From the NCBI GenBank assembly GCA_036345935.2, contig JADWOT020000004.1, positions 3,979,830-4,043,829 on the forward strand: a stretch of 64,000 nt of DNA. Reading direction: 5' to 3'. Source of the stretch: Taenia hydatigena (Eukaryota; Platyhelminthes; Cestoda; Cyclophyllidea; Taeniidae). The notes below the pieces were generated by a model. The model was not told the DNA's origin. It did not search any database and saw only the letters and a program-made list of their open reading frames with translations. A program made the position numbers and the translations under genes. Shown one piece after another: positions 47,675 through 59,779 of this stretch; the first letter of the stretch is position 1, and each line of letters starts with the position of its first letter.

Positions 47675-48638
47675 CGTTTTATGTGGTCAGTAGACAGGCA
47701 TGCAGCTATCTTAGTCTCATGTTGAAGCATACTTTCGAATGTTAGCATAGCTACGCATGCTGTTCTGAGCGCATGTAAGCTCGTGAGGTTGGCGCCACCT
47801 TTGTCATCTGACGACGGTTTTGATCAGTTTAAGGGCTTAACTTTCCGCAAGACTAAACGATTCCTGGCGTGTTTGTCGCTATCGAGAGGTCACTAATGTA
47901 TCGTTTTTCGATACTTTGGCGTTTTAGATGGAATGCATCCTTATTTATGACCTCATTAGCTACTACATTTAAAGTTTAACAGGCGTATTTGGTGAGCTTA
48001 TGACATTTTGAGTGATGGCATTGCCCCTATTCGGCAGAGATTTTCTACGGTAGCGTCTGACCAGGAACCAATTCAGGGCTATTTACGGTGAAAAGCAATT
48101 GTTATCGTGTACATGGTTTGTGCTTTATGCTTTAAGTTGTCAATAAAACGCGCGTAGCTTTCATTCCTATCGTCTAGTGAAATGAGATGAATGCATTCAG
48201 GTAGGTTGCAGAGGCAGTTCTAAAGGGAACAGGAGTCGTGACATCAGAGAAGTATGTATGCAGACGCCGCGAGAGAGGACTAAGGAGATTAACGGCTCTA
48301 TTCGGAGCCGCGTTTTTCAAGAAATGAACAAGGATGGAGCCGTTTAGCGCGAATGTCGAATATGCCAATTGAAAAAGACAAAACTGCTAATAAAGTTTAA
48401 AGGGCTTTTGAATAGCGATTTCTTAGCCATGACTTTGACCAATTGTCGCTGTCTGTGACTAGAAGTTTTCATGTATTTTCCATTTACTCGCATGCTACAT
48501 TTGGAGCTTAAATGAAGGCCCTCGCCCTTGTACTCCTGTTCAGCCTTTCCAGCATTCAACTGTCTGAACAGAGCTAAAATTTTCACTCCTTATGCCTAAC
48601 ACCTTGCATTCAGATTGGCTGTGTGCGTGTATTTACAA

Positions 48639-48782
48639 TCTCAAAATGTCTTTCAAGGTTGGGTGAGGGGCCGGTTAACATAATTTATGACTTGGCACTT
48701 GTGTGCTATTTCTGGCAATCCATGTTGACAAAGTTAGTAATCGATGACAACTGTAGCGATTGTCTTGTTGTCTTGCGTCATC
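48639..48782 (+). pseudogene. Exon candidate with lost acceptor (copy 2)
   Basis: Counterpart of 8881-9024. The frame and the GTGAGT donor are intact, but the acceptor reads TTTACAA instead of TTTACAG (position 48638). Confidence 0.38.
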
Positions 48783-49181
48783 GTGAGTTCGGTCGCTGCT
48801 GCGTTCGCCCAGTTCTCCACGACATGTCAAATGTTTTCGTTGCCTGCCCTAGCGGATGGAGTAGGTCTCGTCATGCCAACACCCACGCATTCTTATGAGA
48901 TCCCTGTGGTTAAGGGTCAAAGTTGTGCAAATGACGTGGGTTTGACAGAAGCCATGCACGTCCAGGATGAGTGGAGGCCACCGATATCTCTCCTTTGGAG
49001 CTCTTGGCAACTTCAACTCATCCACATGGCCAGTTCGTCGTGTAACGCTAAAACACCTGCCCGCCCATTGATACTGATATTGGTGATAATTCTGACAGCT
49101 ATTGCCCATTTTAACACACAATATCATTGCATTGATGATGGATTTGAAAGAGGCAGCAAGGAGCGACCAGTTCAGCACTAG
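48744..49181 (+). CDS. Signal-peptide-like ORF, 145 codons (copy 2)
   Basis: Starts MTTVAIVLLSCVIVSSVAAA and reads through the position that is TGA in copy 1 (TGG at 48972-48974). A second hydrophobic run (ARPLILILVIILTAIAHFN) lies near the C terminus. A minus-strand 127-codon frame overlaps, so it may be chance. Confidence 0.25.
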   Translation: MTTVAIVLLSCVIVSSVAAAFAQFSTTCQMFSLPALADGVGLVMPTPTHSYEIPVVKGQSCANDVGLTEAMHVQDEWRPPISLLWSSWQLQLIHMASSSCNAKTPARPLILILVIILTAIAHFNTQYHCIDDGFERGSKERPVQH

Positions 49182-51047
49182 TGGTCTGCCTACTTCTTCA
49201 ACTATGACAAGTGGTCTCGCTCTGTAGTACATTATTCACCAAAACATCACATAATTCAGCTGCAATGGTCTGTCTGTCTGTATTCTACTGAGAAATCAAA
49301 TATCTGCAGCTGACCCACACATAAAGCATTCTAAAAAGCTTGACGATGTGTGCACCTAGCAGCCTACTTACACTATTTGGGTAGACTGTACCCACTAGTA
49401 AAGCAGTGCAAGGATGTAGGGGATTGGCCTAATTCGAGGACAAGAACGAGGACCCCTCCTGACGGCCTAAAGGAATCGAAAGGCATGAAGCCGCTTGTAT
49501 GGCGGGTATAGATAAAGCATATTTGGTCCTAATTTGAAATACTTGGTAAATATGCAATCACTTGGAAGAAAAAAGACCATAAATGGGAAATTCCAGTGGA
49601 TAGTCATTAATCTTGCCGATAGGTGAGTTGTGATCGACGGCACTGCCTTAACATTTTCGCTCATCTTCCAACTAACTAATTTAGCCTCATTTCACTTTAC
49701 TGCACTGCTGTTTAGGGTAAAGTTCTTTAACAGCCTCTTTGTTATGAATGTGTGGGACAGTTGCGGTCTTGAGGCTCATTTCTGTTATAGGCACAACGTC
49801 CTGGCATGATCCCTTTGAAAGCTAATGTTGCCAATACAAACTTTCTACGATCTTCACAACTCAGTATAGTAATTTTGACCCACGACATTATAGTGATGTT
49901 CGTAGAGTCATGAAATACTGCGCCATTTCTTAACAGCAGCGAGAGACATTTCAACACTCGTGGGTTCGGAACAAGCAAATCAGCCAAAAATGAAGAAAGT
50001 AAATAAACAAAGCAAGTAACTATTTGGTCGCAAGTAAGTTCACCATCCCAGTGAATTAAAAAAACTCAGGATGTTATCATTTCTAATTTAGTTACGAGCA
50101 TTTAATTTGGTCCCGCTTTTTGGATATGGGCGGCAGCAAAAGCATAAACATTGGAACTCTCTTGAACACACTTTTTGGCTGATGAAACTGTGGCTTCAAA
50201 AGTCACTTCTGATTTTTTGTGGTACATGAAGTTGGGCAACTCTAAAAAGGGCTCGCTGCTCTCCAAATTGCTACTGTAGCGTGTGTAGTTTAGTCAAGAT
50301 GGAAAGGTACACAGGCAAATTAAAACCAGTCATCAAATCCCAGTTAAAGTAAACTCTGTTCTGCTAGCCAATAGGCGTGGCACTACACCAGACCATGCAG
50401 CACGTGACACCGGTCGATTCTACATGTGACAGGGCAGATGAAAAATTTATCATAATAGGGCAAGACATGCAGCTAGTCTCAGTACTGTACTCTATCATCC
50501 TTGACACCCTTCTCCGCTTCCGTTTATGCTAGCATTCTGCACCCCTTTGGATCTCCACTACTTCTTCCAATCCTCTCCGAAGAATTTTAATCAATCAAAG
50601 CATGGGAAACAGTTGAAATTGTTAGGAGTTCAGTGTAAATTATTGTATTTCCTCCTTTGACTTAATTTAGTCCCACTCCTATGTTTGTGGGCGCCACTCC
50701 AACTACTAATTCAGGTAATGGCATCTTTTTGAATTTGACCTGTCTAGAGAACTCCGTATGTCCAAGGGAGGTGTACGAGCTTTCTTTTCTTTTCAAACAT
50801 ATTTGTTTCAATAAGCTGCCTTAATCATGCTTGCATCTCATGCTTAAGCAGAGAAGCATTTATAAAAACGACTGGGTAGATGGCTGGATGGAGGAAATAA
50901 AATTGTAAAGTTAAGCCCAAACAATCTGCACCGTAATCGGGGCTCGATGTCATCTTACGCTCAGACACTCCCCCTTCCTTCTTTCTCCTCTTCCTAGATC
51001 TGCTGCTTTCTCTTCACCCTTCTAACCTTTTAATTTTCTCTCAGCAG

Positions 51048-51108
51048 AAAAGGCATCGTTCCTCACCCACCCTGGAGGCGTGGACCCACTCCCATTCCTC
51101 TCCCAAAT
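51048..51108 (+). CDS. Candidate exon, Ser/His-rich (copy 2)
   Basis: Same 61-nt frame and splice sites as 11290-11350. Confidence 0.35.
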
Positions 51109-51208
51109 GTGAGCAAGCGTTGGCGCAGGCGTGAAGTCAGCAGCGTTAACAAGCAATTCGCACTTACGTTCATGTTGCCACACCTCCATCATCTTTACCC
51201 CTCTTCAC

Positions 51209-51275
51209 TGGTCGTGATGCAAGCACGAATTCAGCAGCAGACGGAGTCGACCACTGTTAGTGGCTTGGCACTGTT
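51209..51275 (+). pseudogene. Exon candidate with lost acceptor (copy 2)
   Basis: Counterpart of 11452-11518. The acceptor CTCTTCAG has become CTCTTCAC (51208), while the frame and GTAAGC donor are intact. Confidence 0.4.
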
Positions 51276-53981
51276 GTAAGCAATGATGAAGCAGACTATG
51301 GTATACCAGCATTACCTTTTGCTTCATCATCCCAATTCAATGGCTGCTTCTGTCCAGCATTATTTTACTACTGTTTCACTTGACGCTTAAAATCGACTAA
51401 AATGGCACAAAAATCAAACGCGAATATTAGGTTTTGCCTGTCATGCATTAGGCAGCATCGTACATTAATAGAAATAAATGACATCCTTGAATCTGTAAAG
51501 ACTGGTTCTCTTTCTCGAATTCTTCTCCCATTCTAAGTCCTTCTTCAAAGTCATTCCTGGAAGTGTTTTTTCCTTTTGCTACATTCACGCTCGGCTGTCT
51601 CATTTTTCCACCTTATCTTACAGATGATAGATGGGCAGATGCAGTTTCATGTAATTATCACCCCCCCCCACTGCATTTTTGAGACCGTAAATCGTTCCTC
51701 TAACTCCACTTCACGTTTGGTTCTCTCACCCTCACATCTTCCAGTGTAAAATGTATTTCTTCCTCAATCCCTTTTTTGCTACGTCATTCTTCGCCAAAAT
51801 CAGTGCAGTGAGTTGTCGCCATCTTTTATTGTCCACATCTAGTGCCCACCAGTCACTCTCACTCGTGCCGCATGGCTTTGACGTTTCACGATTCACGGTA
51901 TAGATCACACTAAACGCAAATCACAATGTACCACAATCACTTATAGCCGAATGTATTCCCTTTCTGACTTTTCGCCTCCTTTTATGCAAGGTAATGGCTC
52001 CTTTTTTACCAAATCATTTCATCTCAGACCCTACTTACTCTGCCCCTCCTTTTATTCTACTCACGAGGGTAAACGTAAGCACACCCATTTCTTTCTTGTT
52101 TGTGAGTTGTGATAGATCGCAACTTACACTTTTCGTCGTGCTAAGGTCCACCCTCGTGTGCGTGCCTGCGTCTGCTTGAATGTGTGTGAGCTCACATGGC
52201 ACTCTTTTTTCCTCCATGCCTGTCTCGTTGTCCACCTTCATCAGTTGTCTTTTGGACAGTTGCATCAACTGCCTCATTGCAGATATGGGTAGAGTAGCAT
52301 ACCTTCCTCACCAGTCGTTAGTCGCTAGTCAAACTGGGCTGCGTGTTGTTGTGCATCTGCATGAGTGAGAAAATGTGCATGTCTATTTATATGCTCCTGC
52401 ACTCTACATCATTCTAATACACCAGGTATCCAGCGTAACTTCGTGCCTGGTAAGGACTTGTTTGTTGGCTGTGTGGCTCTTTATTCAAGTAGTTGGCTGA
52501 GCAAGTCATTGGTATTTATTGTTAATTGTTTACTCTTGGATTACTCCCGCATTCTCCCCATGACATCGCCCACAGTTTGCTTATTACCCATTACTATTCC
52601 TTTCAGAGTGAGAAGAAAGCAATGTAGCAGGCTAAAACGAAGAGAATGATGCATAAGAAAGCGGTCGCAAGATTGTCAAAGCTTAATCATTCAACATACG
52701 ATTTTTTAAAATAGGCTTTGCAATGACTTTGGATTTGAAAGCGCTGTTAGGCTAGTGTACCGTAGCCATTTCTAATTTAGCACTCTGCGCGCTCCTCAAT
52801 CTATGCTAAGTGGGTTCGTCCAAGTGTATGTTATCCACTGAAACGTCACGTGCCTCAGCTGCGATTCGTCTGCACTGTACTGAGAGATCAAATTTCTGTA
52901 GATCCCTGTACTAGTATTCCGCCATAAACTCCACATCCCTCAATAATTTTCAACTGAATGAGTGCCTGAGGATCTGCTCTATCAGTGTACTTTCTCGTTA
53001 TCAGGTGGTGTCTAGTGTGTCCAACTGCTGTAACAATGGCAACTACCCTACGTTGTGTTTTAATTACATGCCTTAGTTTTTCTGAGTGCAATGCTTGCAT
53101 GGACGATGACATGCTTATGCCCTCCCTTGCGCCCTTCTTAATGGAAATGGTCTACGGCCACGGCACTGGCATGAGAAATTAACATAGGCGGTAAGGTACT
53201 TGAATTCAAATCCATTTAATGTTTGAAATGGTGTGAAGTGAGTTCTTTGGACGTTTCAGTATGCTCAACCTTACTCGTGTAACTCCCTATCTTAACCTGC
53301 TCTTCTGTCAGTTTGTCTGACAAGATGCAATCTCAAAAGCACTTTTAGAAGCCAACCCATCAGACTTTAGATTAATGTGCGATTTTATTTGAAAAGCTTG
53401 TATTAACTAGGTGCTTATGTGTTCCATGCGACCTTAGGCAACTGCCGTTTCTGTTTACGGCACAGTATTCTTCAAGACCCTACCTGCCAACGTAGTTAAG
53501 CTCGCAATGCTACCAGGTAAAAATTATGCGAATTTCAGAGGGTGTAACAACAAATGCTGTTTGCATCAAATGTTGAAAGTTGGTCACTGCATCTCAGAGT
53601 CCAAATGACTGTGAGAGAATTCATTTGGCCAGTTTTAAATGTAATATACATCATCCGACTGTCCGTTTTTACTTGTTAACATATTGATAGTAAATTTAGG
53701 ACTGTAAGTAAATTTGACTCTCTGGGCGTATTTGTGGAGCAATGGAAATCAAATTTCTTCAACACCGCTCTCAGCTTCCTGCAGCCAATGCATGGACGTG
53801 AACGATAGCGTATGTCACCCTTCAGCTAGCAATTGTATCTGACATTATTATTTCCACCGTGACGGAAATGAGATCAGTTTTATTGAATTGATAACCAACT
53901 ACCCTCAAAATGCAGCCCTGCCATTTGTATACTAACCACACGGACAAATAGCGCCTGATTTTTGCAACTTGTACCTTTTAG

Positions 53982-54135
53982 GAGAGCCCTACAAATGCGC
54001 CTCAACTTGGAGCGTTCAAACCCTTTTCCTCAGTTCTGCCTCAGTGATTTTGAGCACATAAATATGAACGATGTTAAGAATCTAAAGGCTGAGGCTGTAA
54101 GGAGAATGCAACCTGCAGTTAGCATGAGTTGTCAA
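53982..54135 (+). CDS. Intact exon, unrecognised protein (copy 2)
   Basis: Acceptor TTGTACCTTTTAG and donor GTGGGT bound 154 nt: one base in, then 51 codons. The peptide starts RALQMRLNLERSNPFPQFCL and continues SDFEHINMNDVKNLKAEAVR. An internal GTAAGG at 54096 is an alternative donor. The peptide is helical and charged with no motif I can name. Copy 1 has a 22-bp frameshifting deletion in it. Confidence 0.45.
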
Positions 54136-54475
54136 GTGGGTTTTATTATTATTATTACCTCCTAATTTGACGCCTTTATGACAATCGGGTGACTGATAGC
54201 GACCCGTAAAGTGATGCTTTGTATTGCTTTAAGCTGCCAATATTCTGACAATATTCTGTTCACTTTACCTAAATCTTACCCATTGCGAATTTTGGTGCAT
54301 AATTGCTTAGTCTTGTGCAGATTTAAAGACTACATAAGCGCTTAAAAACGTTTTGCCATTTGAGCCGGCTGCCATTGCTTCCCTTTTGCCTTATGGCATT
54401 CCTCGAACTTCTTTCCCTCCTACTTCCTATACAATCCTTAGACTGTACTGTGCAAGCGTCAGAGGGTGACATCAG

Positions 54476-54636
54476 AGCGATTCGGGGGAAGACGATCACA
54501 ATTCAGCTATGGCTGATTCCCATGATTCTACCCTCACAGCCTTTCTGTCTATGGACTTTGAAAATGCGGCCCTCGTTTTGCAGTGGCAAAACGGTCTTTG
54601 TTTCGACATGTTGCGCTTGAAGTTGGGTTGCCTTTG
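54476..54636 (+). CDS. Candidate acidic exon (copy 2)
   Basis: Same as 14679-14839, including the upstream in-frame TGA. Confidence 0.25.
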
Positions 54637-57600
54637 ATAAATGCATTTTATCACAGCCATTCAGCTTACCGGCTCCATTCACTACAACGAAGTAGGCTGC
54701 ACGTTTTGGTGCCTCCATAGTTATGTTCTCTACTCCTCCTTGTGATCGTGTTCGCATGGGGTTTGAAGAGAGTCCAGTTGTTGGTACCTTGTTTGCGGTA
54801 GCTTTTAACCGCAAAGCATGGACGAATTCAAGCAAATAGCACAGCTGTTTACATAATGGCATCTTTTAGTACAAGAGGATGAAAAACAAATATCTTTGCA
54901 TGGGACAATAAACAATTCAGGGGTGCCGTGCGCCTTTGCGCATGATAGTATTAACTGATTATACAAGTTTCGCTTTGCGTGACCGCGTCAAATCCAAAAG
55001 CTAATCCGCATTAATATAACAAGCACAAAGCCATTAAATCACAAATAATATGCTTCCAACGCAGGGAAACCGTGTGACAAACACAGCCAAATGCAACTGA
55101 AAAGCCCTTTTAACACTCAAAACTTGATCATTTAATGTCAACATTGCCCAAAGCATCAGCTAAAGTAATCTTTGACTTGTGTTTTTTTCTGATCGGTTTT
55201 AAAAGTTTCTTAACATTTTGCTGATCACTAGTGCCTACTGACAAATGTCAAATCGGGCTTTATCTTCACCTTCTCCTATTAATCACCACACTCAACTCCA
55301 CATCAATGACAAACAGACGTATTGCCTCCTTTGATACTTTGAATGACTTAGCTTTCAATGCACGATTCTAGGAAGCTGACAGTTCAAACGACGAAATGGC
55401 GCTGACGACGTCCCTAATAGTGCTCTAGAATGCAACCTTTCGTGCGCATGGCCAGTTGTCAATGGCTTAGACTCGCAAACAAAAGCCAACTTGGCATATG
55501 TTCATTCCTTCCGCCACGTCGGTAACCAGCATACGTTTCGCACTAACTATTCTTTGCCCAGCCTAGTTGTAGTAAAGCGATGCAAATAATGATTGCGAAC
55601 AGCCGGGGTTGGAAGTACCTTCCAAAACGCTCACACATCTGAAGTCTAGGTCTGGACAGTAGGTTGCGGTATGCAAGCTATTGGTCCCTGTCGACAGAAT
55701 GCAGCCCGTTATTTTTCTAAGTTTGTCTATGACACCTCTGATTTCGCTTCACTTGCCAAACATCCCCATTAATTGCATTAGTCAAGTAAAACCCCCAGTT
55801 TAAGCAGCGAGTGTGAATTTAGCAGTGCTTCTTTCGCAATCGATGGGTTTTCTGCACCAAGGTTTTTATTTATTCGGTGTTTTAAAGCCAGCTAAAGTAT
55901 TTAACTCAAGCCGACTTGCCGATTATGAGAGTAATTCAATTATTACATAGGATATCTTACGTAAGCACGATAATCATAGTTTAACTGGCGTGGAGTTGGA
56001 CATTTTCCTATGAGCAGGATGATGACACTAATGGAAACCAAAATTAAATTGAATGCAAGCCTGAAATCAACAACGAATTCCATTTTGCTAAAAGTACATT
56101 TGGTGCGGAACTCAGTGTATGGTAGTTATCTTAGGAGGCTATTTTGATTTGTCATTTCATTAGGTTTTTTACTTGATAATAAATCCATATAAATTGCATT
56201 CCTGCATAAGTTGGAAGGAGACTTCAACAATGAGTGTACAACTAAAGAGCATTGATTAAACATTCAACACAAAATTAAAGGCATGAAAGTCCTTAAAATC
56301 AGCTACAAGTCTGTTTCATCAGCTTTCATTTTTTGTTTGCCTTGACAGGTTAGTTTAGTAAGTCTCTTTGCAACTAAACTGAGGCATCGACTCGGGCCCG
56401 TGGTATGATGCAGAACGTAAAAATAGTGGCTTGAAACACACTGCTATGCATTATTTATATATTTATTGACTACAGATAGACTTGTGGTCAAAACGGAGTC
56501 AATTATAGACCATTACTGCTAGTTAATGTAGGCAAGTGCTTGTAAACCATGTTGGCATGCAGTATCATGTCATTTTTCTTTGTAGTGGGCATAAACAGCT
56601 TTCGTGTCAAGGTATCATCATCTATTGGATTTATCTACCTGCGCACCTACAACTTAAAGAAATAATGCCGAGCATGAATTGAGTTATGAACAGTGATTTA
56701 AATCATGCGTAACTTTTACTGATTCGTGGCTATACTGCTTACATTTCCTTCCAGAGGAGTGGTGTGTTGATACCATGAGTCCAACTGATGACACCGTACT
56801 TTTAATAGAATCTGGTGGCTCTACTTTGCCGCATCGATAATCGCGACACGAACACTTTATTTTGCGTAATGCAAAGTGGCATGAAGGGGCAAGGTGCCAA
56901 TGCATGCCACAAAAAATTGAGTCCATTTAGGTCGGCAATAAACGAAACCATGTGATCAAATGATCCCAAGTACATCAGCTACAAAACTGCAGCCTTTTTA
57001 CTCAGGGATTTGCAGAGTTTGGGTGCATAAGTCAACAACAGAAAATCAATGAAACAGGGTTTGTGCGCTTAATTTTCTGCTTCGCAGAAAGTGATGCCAA
57101 AATGAGTACTACCACGCCACATATAATGGACTAAAGTAGACCAAAGAGGCCTGGCAATTGGGAAGGTGCTGCATGCCTAAGGCTTTAACAAACGTATGGA
57201 GAAGCGCAAATGGCAGCGTGGAGACGGGCAGGATGAGGAAGGATATTTGAAATGCAAAGTCATTATAGAAGGACAAAGAAACTAGTGGATGCAAAAGCAT
57301 TCATAACTTATTACTTATTACAAACTAAGGGAAGAGAGTGATGATTGACAGGACGTGTTCAAGTACTGTGAGTTTTCCCTGCTCAGCAACAAAATACGCA
57401 TAGTTTAAATTATTCAATGGCGAAAAGAGAAGCCGATTACGAAGAAATATAGAGCAATAGCCATTTGTGCTTAAATATCCTTTTTGAGCTGCCCCAGTTA
57501 TGTGGTTACCCCTCTTTTCCACAGCCACCGAGGTATTGAACAGTAGGGTTGGAATTGAAAGACATTTTGCCAGAATTATGTTAGGCATCGAACAAAAGCT

Positions 57601-59649
57601 TGCATGTTATACATGAGGCATTTTCTTAGTCAATTTCCCTTCCGGTTGAAAGTCGCCTTGGATTACAACCCAGTTTCCTCATCCTTTTTCGATCTAAATG
57701 TTATTTGCGTTAAAAATAACTGCAGGCGTCTTACGACAAATGTGAAAAAAAACTCGCCTAGACCTTTGAATAGGAGGAGCGCTGGGAAGACCAGTAGGCA
57801 ACAGCAAGAAAACAAGCGAGGGACTTCAAATCGGCTATTAGATGGAGCAAGTGAGCTTGGATGGCTGCACGTAACGAATGATACGTAACTCAAAAATCAG
57901 TTAATTGTGGCTTGCGGCAAACTGCACGTGCGAACTATGGAAGAACTTAACCACTTTTACTCCACTATAGGTAGAGCATAGTGCGAGAGGCAATATTTAT
58001 AAGTGAGGCGGGCTTCAAGCATTGCGCTTCGTTAAAATGACTTAGATAATGTAGAGACGCTGACCTTAACGCTTTCGCAACATCTTTGTCGATCGCTGGC
58101 AGATTTACTTGAAGCATAATGATAGCAAATTCATCACCTCACACAAGGCAGTTGAATACCACCAAATCTTGCGGTGACAATGCAATAGTCTTTCCACTAC
58201 GGAAAAGCGACCTTTTGCTCGTACCGCATTCCATGTATCCTTCCACTGGGAGACCTCATGCACTACTAAGATTAGTGCATAGACATCATGAGGCCTATTT
58301 TAAGGCAAAGCTGGTCTATTATCGTATAGTAGCTCAGGCGACACGCGCATCTTTCTAGCGGTAAGAATTGAAAAGGCACTGAATGAGCCAATCCTCAAAT
58401 TTGGCTGAAGAATAAATGCGTCCTAAGTGGAAGGCACCGTAAAATGCCAAAATCTGTGCTTTTTAAGATCCATCGGCATGCAATAGAACAGTTGGCTAGT
58501 TTTAGCCTTTCCATGAGCTCTACGGCCCATGTTGTGGAAGCAATTCATTCCTTTGCTGTATCTTGCGATATGTGTTTGCGTAAATCCACAAAAGACTTGT
58601 CAAAATAGTGCGATAAATCTACTCGCATAAAATAAGGCAGTCAGGAGGTAGAACTTGAAATCTCCGTCAGCCGTGATGCTTTTGTTATTGATTACATCCG
58701 GCACACAGAGATGCAGCAAAGTAGTGAGTCACCGAAAATCCTTCCCTTTAAGCAGGCAGGGCCAAGCACTCTAAACAAAAGGGAGTTCTCAAAAAATTGA
58801 GCAGTTAGAATATCAAAATAAAGTGGCTGTCAATGCAGATTAAGGCACCACATAAAGTGTTTCCTCAATATGAATGAAACATGGGGCTGGAACGCGTCTG
58901 ATATGCTGGCAGAAAATAACGTTGTTACAGAGCTGTAGACGTGGCTTTGATGCCGGGTCAGTTGTACAACAGTACTATATGGGGACAACAGACCACATAG
59001 AATTGATCAAAACAAGCTAGGATCAGTGTTTTCGCAGCAGGCTTTGTAAATCTGATGACAAAGAACTTCGTGGGCATTGATAGCAATTTTAGACTGTGAT
59101 GCGAAGACGTGCGGCAAACTGTGAGCGCGAAACAAGCAGAATAGTCAGCGATTTGAAAGGATAACCCATATGATAAAACAGATGTTATCAATTTCAGCGC
59201 ATACCAAATTTCTTACTAGTAAGAAGATGTGCGCTGGAGGAGAGGGAGGGTGAAGGGATGGAGACGGTGCCTCCCTCACATCTTCTACCCACTTACTCTT
59301 TTAAGCCACTGCCAATGAAATCATCTTTTGGTAATCACATGAACGTGGGCGGCACAGAATGGAGGACATGGCGACCGGACGATTTTTGACAGCCGCTAAA
59401 ATGCGCAACAATTTTTTTGCATTTTTTGAAGTTTATATAATTTTTACTTTTCGTTCCCATAGGATAGAACAGCAGACAGTCACGTACCGTACTGCGTTGC
59501 AATCGAATCGTTTATTGTTTTATAACCGTACAAATCTAAGATGATGTGCAACTAAGGAAAGGTCTAGATGGGTCATTTGACAAAATTTAAAGAAGAGCAT
59601 GTGCGCCTTACCTGAGGGTATTTTATTTGTAGCACTCAAATACAAGGCA
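54637..59649. other. No supported gene
   Basis: Follows copy 1 (14840-21005) without the 1.17 kb block. The frames at 56684 (-) and 57604 (+) are discussed under rejected items. Confidence 0.4.
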
Positions 59650-59779
59650 GAATGATTAGGGTTACATGTAGCATCCCAAAAAATTGCTAGTAGTTTTTGC
59701 CGCATTCCTCACAATCCTGTAAGGTACTTAATTACCGGAAAGTGTAATCGAACCCTTAACCGCGTCAGCCGATGGCGCA
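59650..59779 (-). repeat. 130-bp insertion, tRNA-like on the minus strand
   Basis: Absent from copy 1 at the same place (after AAGGCA). On the minus strand it begins near GCGCCATCGGCTGACGCGG, then TTAAGGGTTCGATTACAC: a Leu/Ser-type D-arm run directly into a B-box-like GGTTCGATT. The anticodon arm is missing, as in a decayed SINE. GCA is shared by both ends. Confidence 0.4.

Larger units (their letters stand above)
45166..48054 (+). other. 2889-bp block present only in copy 2
   Basis: Copy 1 joins GAGTTGC directly to GTCTGACC (8296/8297), while copy 2 has this block in between. The ends (CACCTTG... and ...GGTAGC) show no inverted repeats and only GC microhomology. It holds some exon-like pieces, so a deletion in copy 1 is at least as likely as an insertion here. 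Confidence 0.8.

Noticed and set aside
45166..48054. Copy 2 block as an autonomous transposon
   Set aside because: No terminal repeats, no target duplication beyond GC, and no transposase or reverse transcriptase frame.
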